A stretch of 64,000 nucleotides of DNA from Oceanospirillum sp048264105 (GTDB taxonomy: Bacteria > Pseudomonadota > Gammaproteobacteria > Pseudomonadales > Halomonadaceae): NCBI GenBank assembly GCA_048264105.1, contig JBLXDJ010000001.1:930001-994000 (forward strand). The letters run 5' to 3'. Both the position numbers and the translations under genes were made by a program. The notes beneath the pieces were generated by a model, which searched no databases, was not told where the DNA came from, and worked only from the letters and a program-made list of their open reading frames with translations. Below are positions 61,809 through 64,000 of this stretch, in pieces; within the stretch, counting starts at the first letter, position 1; every line of letters starts with the position of its first letter.

Positions 61809-62267
61809 ATGGAATTTCTGCTACAGAACCTTGCTGAATCCCTGATGGTCATGGGCGTTCTTGCCCTGATCATTGAGGTTGCAGTGCTGGGCTTTTCGAC
61901 CTTTGTACTTTTTTTCTTTGGTCTTTCCCTGCTGATTACCGGCGCTTTGATGACATTCGGCGTCTTAACACCGGATGCCAGCACCGCGTTCTGGTCTAAT
62001 GCCATACTGACAGCCCTTCTTACCATAGGCTTATGGAAGCCTCTTAAGTCAGCCCAATCCAAAACGGATGACAAGCAGGTCAAAAGTGACTTTGCCGACC
62101 ATAGCTTTGTACTGGATGCCAATGTGGACAGCAAAGGTGAAAGCCTTTATCAGTACTCAGGGATTAGCTGGAAACTGAAGAGCCTTCAGCCTATCGAAAA
62201 AGGGACTCATGTACGCATCACCAAAATGGAAGTGGGTGTGCTCTGGGTAGAAGCTGTAGCAGATTGA
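61809..62267 (+). CDS. NfeD-family membrane protein
   Basis: A 152-residue protein with two or three helices (LMVMGVLALIIEVAVLG; LFFFGLSLLITGALMTFG) and a C-terminal OB-fold NfeD domain (YQYSGISWKLKS, then GTHVRITKMEVGVLWVE). It is the short NfeD form and lacks the protease part. It is the partner of the SPFH gene 2 nt upstream, and the two likely act as a complex in the inner membrane. Confidence 0.92.
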   Translation: MEFLLQNLAESLMVMGVLALIIEVAVLGFSTFVLFFFGLSLLITGALMTFGVLTPDASTAFWSNAILTALLTIGLWKPLKSAQSKTDDKQVKSDFADHSFVLDANVDSKGESLYQYSGISWKLKSLQPIEKGTHVRITKMEVGVLWVEAVAD

Positions 62268-62278
62268 TCTCCCGCCCA

Positions 62279-62319
62279 TAAAAAACGGCGCTTAGCATTA
62301 CACTAAGCGCCGTTTTTTT
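62279..62319. terminator. Bidirectional rho-independent terminator
   Basis: AAAAACGGCGCTTAG and CTAAGCGCCGTTTTT (62281-62295 with 62303-62317) form a perfect stem between the nfeD-type gene and the leftward CoA-transferase. Confidence 0.95.
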
Positions 62320-62342
62320 GACTTTAGGAAAACCTCAGGGCT

Positions 62343-63395
62343 TTATTTAAACCTGAACGATGGCGCCATCTGAGGCGTGTATTGTCCCTGACGAATCATC
62401 CCCCGCGCCTGAAACTGAGGATGCTGACTGGCCTCTGCAAATGTCAGCACCGGCTCAACACAGGCATCAACGGCTGCAAACTGCTTACACCAGTAATCAA
62501 ACGGCTGAGACAGAAAAACCTCCTGAATCGAAATTTTAACCGCCTGCTGAGCTTCTTCGCTAAAGTCAGCGCATTGTGCCGCAAGGTGCGTCAGATTCAG
62601 CGTCTCCAGCAAACGCTGCTGGAACTGCGGCTCTAGGCTACCAACAGCCATATAGCGGCCATCTGAGGTCTCATAATAATCATAAAAAGTGCCGCCATTC
62701 AGCCATCCGGTTTCTGCAGAGGGCTGCTCTCCTCCGGCCAATGCCGCAGCACCTGCCATACCATTCAGGGAAAAGGCTGCATCCGTCATACTGATATCAA
62801 TATACTGGCCTTCACCCTGCAACTGGCGCTGAATGACTGCAGCCAGAACCGCCATGACAGCCTGATGAGAGCCACCGGCAAGATCAGCAACCTGCATCCC
62901 CTGAGGCACCGGTGCTTCACCTTTGCGACGGCTATAGTCCGCAAGCCCACTTAAAGCCAGGTAGTTCAGGTCGTGACCTGCCCGATCACGATAAGGGCCG
63001 GTTTGTCCGTACCCCGTAATACTGCAATAAATAAGCGCGTCATTGTGCTGCCGTAAAGCGTCATAGCCAACACCCAGCCGATCCATCACACCGGGGCGAA
63101 ACTGCTCCAGCACGATATCGTACTCTTTAACCAGCGCCTTAACCTCTTCGACCGCCTCCGGCTGTTTCAAATCGAGATAACAGACATCTTTCTTGTCATT
63201 CAGCTGACGATAAGCGGCAGAAACGCCTTCGATTTGCGGGGTTAACCCTTTAACAAGATCAGGCCGGGAGGGAGATTCAACCCGAAGCACCTCAGCCCCC
63301 ATCTCCGCCATAATCATAGAGGCATAGGGGCCAGGCAACAGTGTACTGAAATCAAGAATTTTCAGCCCCTTCAGGGGCTTTTTGCTCTCAGGCAT
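62343..63395 (-). CDS. CaiB/BaiF family CoA-transferase
   Basis: A 350-residue family III CoA-transferase or racemase. Marks: LKGLKILDFSTLLPGPYASMIMAEMGAEVLRVE in part, the NDKKDVCYLDLK region, and RAGHDLNYLALSG with the catalytic Asp (GHD). The sequence is close to alpha-methylacyl-CoA racemase, which shares this fold, so either activity is possible. The ATG at 63395 has AAAGGA about 9 nt upstream. It follows creA on the same strand; the pairing has no known meaning. Confidence 0.88.
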   Translation of the reverse strand: MPESKKPLKGLKILDFSTLLPGPYASMIMAEMGAEVLRVESPSRPDLVKGLTPQIEGVSAAYRQLNDKKDVCYLDLKQPEAVEEVKALVKEYDIVLEQFRPGVMDRLGVGYDALRQHNDALIYCSITGYGQTGPYRDRAGHDLNYLALSGLADYSRRKGEAPVPQGMQVADLAGGSHQAVMAVLAAVIQRQLQGEGQYIDISMTDAAFSLNGMAGAAALAGGEQPSAETGWLNGGTFYDYYETSDGRYMAVGSLEPQFQQRLLETLNLTHLAAQCADFSEEAQQAVKISIQEVFLSQPFDYWCKQFAAVDACVEPVLTFAEASQHPQFQARGMIRQGQYTPQMAPSFRFK

Positions 63396-63436
63396 ATCCT
63401 TCAATCCTTTATTATTGTTTTAGATTGGGCTGCCGG

Positions 63437-63895
63437 TCAGAAATTATCCTGTATCGACACCACTGAAATTGAGTTTTTCGGCGAACCCTCAATCACCTTA
63501 TCGGAATAAACCAGATAGATCAGGGTATGGCGGCGCTCATCATAAAAACGAACCACCTGCAGGGTTTTAAATACCAGACTGGTGCGCTTGTTAAACACCT
63601 TTTCGCCATCTTCCAGATCTTTTGGCAAGGTAACCGGCCCCACCTGGCGACAGGCAATAGAGCCATCGGAAGGATCTTCAGCTAACCCCAGGCCACCGCT
63701 GATACCGCCGGTTTTAGCTCTTGCCAGCCAGCAGCTGACCCCTTCAATATCCGGGTCATCGAAGGCTTCAATCACAATCTTGTGATTCGGGCCTAACATC
63801 TTAAAAACAGTACTGACCGAACCAATCTCCTCAGCATGAACAGACAAGGGGGCTGCCAGTAGCAGAGCGATCAAGTAACCAATTACCTTAGACAT
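63437..63895 (-). CDS. creA: CreA family periplasmic protein
   Basis: A 152-residue secreted protein with signal peptide MSKVIGYLIALLLAAPLSVHA. The mature part is CreA: FDDPDIEGVSCWLARAKTGG, then EDPSDGSIACRQVGP, with two Cys that may pair, and FYDERRHTLIYLVYSD. Function is unknown. The ATG at 63895 follows AAGGA; the frame is open further left of the gene's start but that part is the end of the next gene. It overlaps the stop of the EAL-domain gene by 8 nt. Confidence 0.92.
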   Translation of the reverse strand: MSKVIGYLIALLLAAPLSVHAEEIGSVSTVFKMLGPNHKIVIEAFDDPDIEGVSCWLARAKTGGISGGLGLAEDPSDGSIACRQVGPVTLPKDLEDGEKVFNKRTSLVFKTLQVVRFYDERRHTLIYLVYSDKVIEGSPKNSISVVSIQDNF

Positions 63896-64000
63896 AACTA
63901 TTTCCTTCAACGGACAGAATCTGAGGGGTACGATCCTGTATAAAGCACTCAAACTCAGCGGCTTCAAGGGGCTTCGCAAACAGATAGCCCTGAATATAAT
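63888..64000 (-). CDS. EAL-domain protein, C-terminal fragment at the window edge
   Basis: The last 36 codons of a leftward gene whose body lies beyond the window. They read YIQGYLFAKPLEAAEFE followed by CFIQDRTPQILS and end at TAA 63890-63888. GYLFAKPL is the closing motif of EAL domains (c-di-GMP phosphodiesterases). The last 8 nt overlap the creA start, so the genes are probably coupled. Whether the protein also has GGDEF or sensor domains cannot be seen. Confidence 0.75.
   Translation of the reverse strand, partial: YIQGYLFAKPLEAAEFECFIQDRTPQILSVEGNSYV

Overview
The window is a 64 kb piece of a gammaproteobacterial chromosome from a draft assembly, with one 100-N gap at 51445-51544. Several blocks follow gammaproteobacterial order: glnS-cysS next to folD, a tRNA cluster, tig-clpP-clpX-lon-hupB-ppiD, and gloB / yafS-like / rnhA / dnaQ. 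Together with a chromosomal type II secretion operon, a yejABEF-type transporter, several c-di-GMP proteins and moderate GC, this suggests a free-living, probably marine member of the Oceanospirillales or a Pseudomonas-like relative. The genus is inference; no rRNA is present.

Layout. 1-7.8 kb: an aldehyde dehydrogenase with a divergent AraC-type regulator, an NhaC-type antiporter, an Rpn/PD-(D/E)XK nuclease, a serine hydrolase and an RlmI-like methyltransferase. 7.8-10.6 kb: a small accessory region with a DUF3644 gene, a phospholipase-D-like gene and a DUF4160/DUF2442 pair, bordered by an apparent gene remnant. 10.7-19.6 kb: hrpB, an Lrp/AsnC regulator facing an EamA permease, two diguanylate cyclases (CBS-GGDEF and MASE1-GGDEF) around a DUF1643-like gene, and a small protein with a flagellin-like C-terminal end.

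19.7-31.8 kb: a type II secretion operon read leftwards as dnaQ-gspN-C-D-E-F-G-H-M-I-J-K-L. The order is unusual, and GspL ends directly after its membrane helix. 31.9-35.9 kb: rnhA, a YafS-like methyltransferase, gloB and a LysM lytic transglycosylase (mltD). 36.0-42.4 kb: a yejABEF-type peptide importer and a PAP2 phosphatase. 42.6-51.1 kb: the proteostasis block ppiD, tRNA-Asp, hupB, lon, clpX, clpP, tig. A good sigma-32-like promoter lies before lon.

51.4-58.0 kb: tRNA-Pro copies, tRNA-His and tRNA-Arg around the gap, then folD, cysS, glnS, ppiB and lpxH. 58.0-64.0 kb: acnB, an SPFH/NfeD pair, a CaiB/BaiF CoA-transferase, creA, and the last codons of an EAL-domain protein that runs off the right edge. 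Most convergent junctions carry strong, often bidirectional, hairpin terminators.

I found no CRISPR array, insertion sequence, prophage or rRNA. The best candidates for something new are the 8.0-10.6 kb accessory cassette, the shortened repeat-bearing GspL in a rearranged operon, a near-consensus LexA box inside hrpB, and the small flagellin-tail protein.
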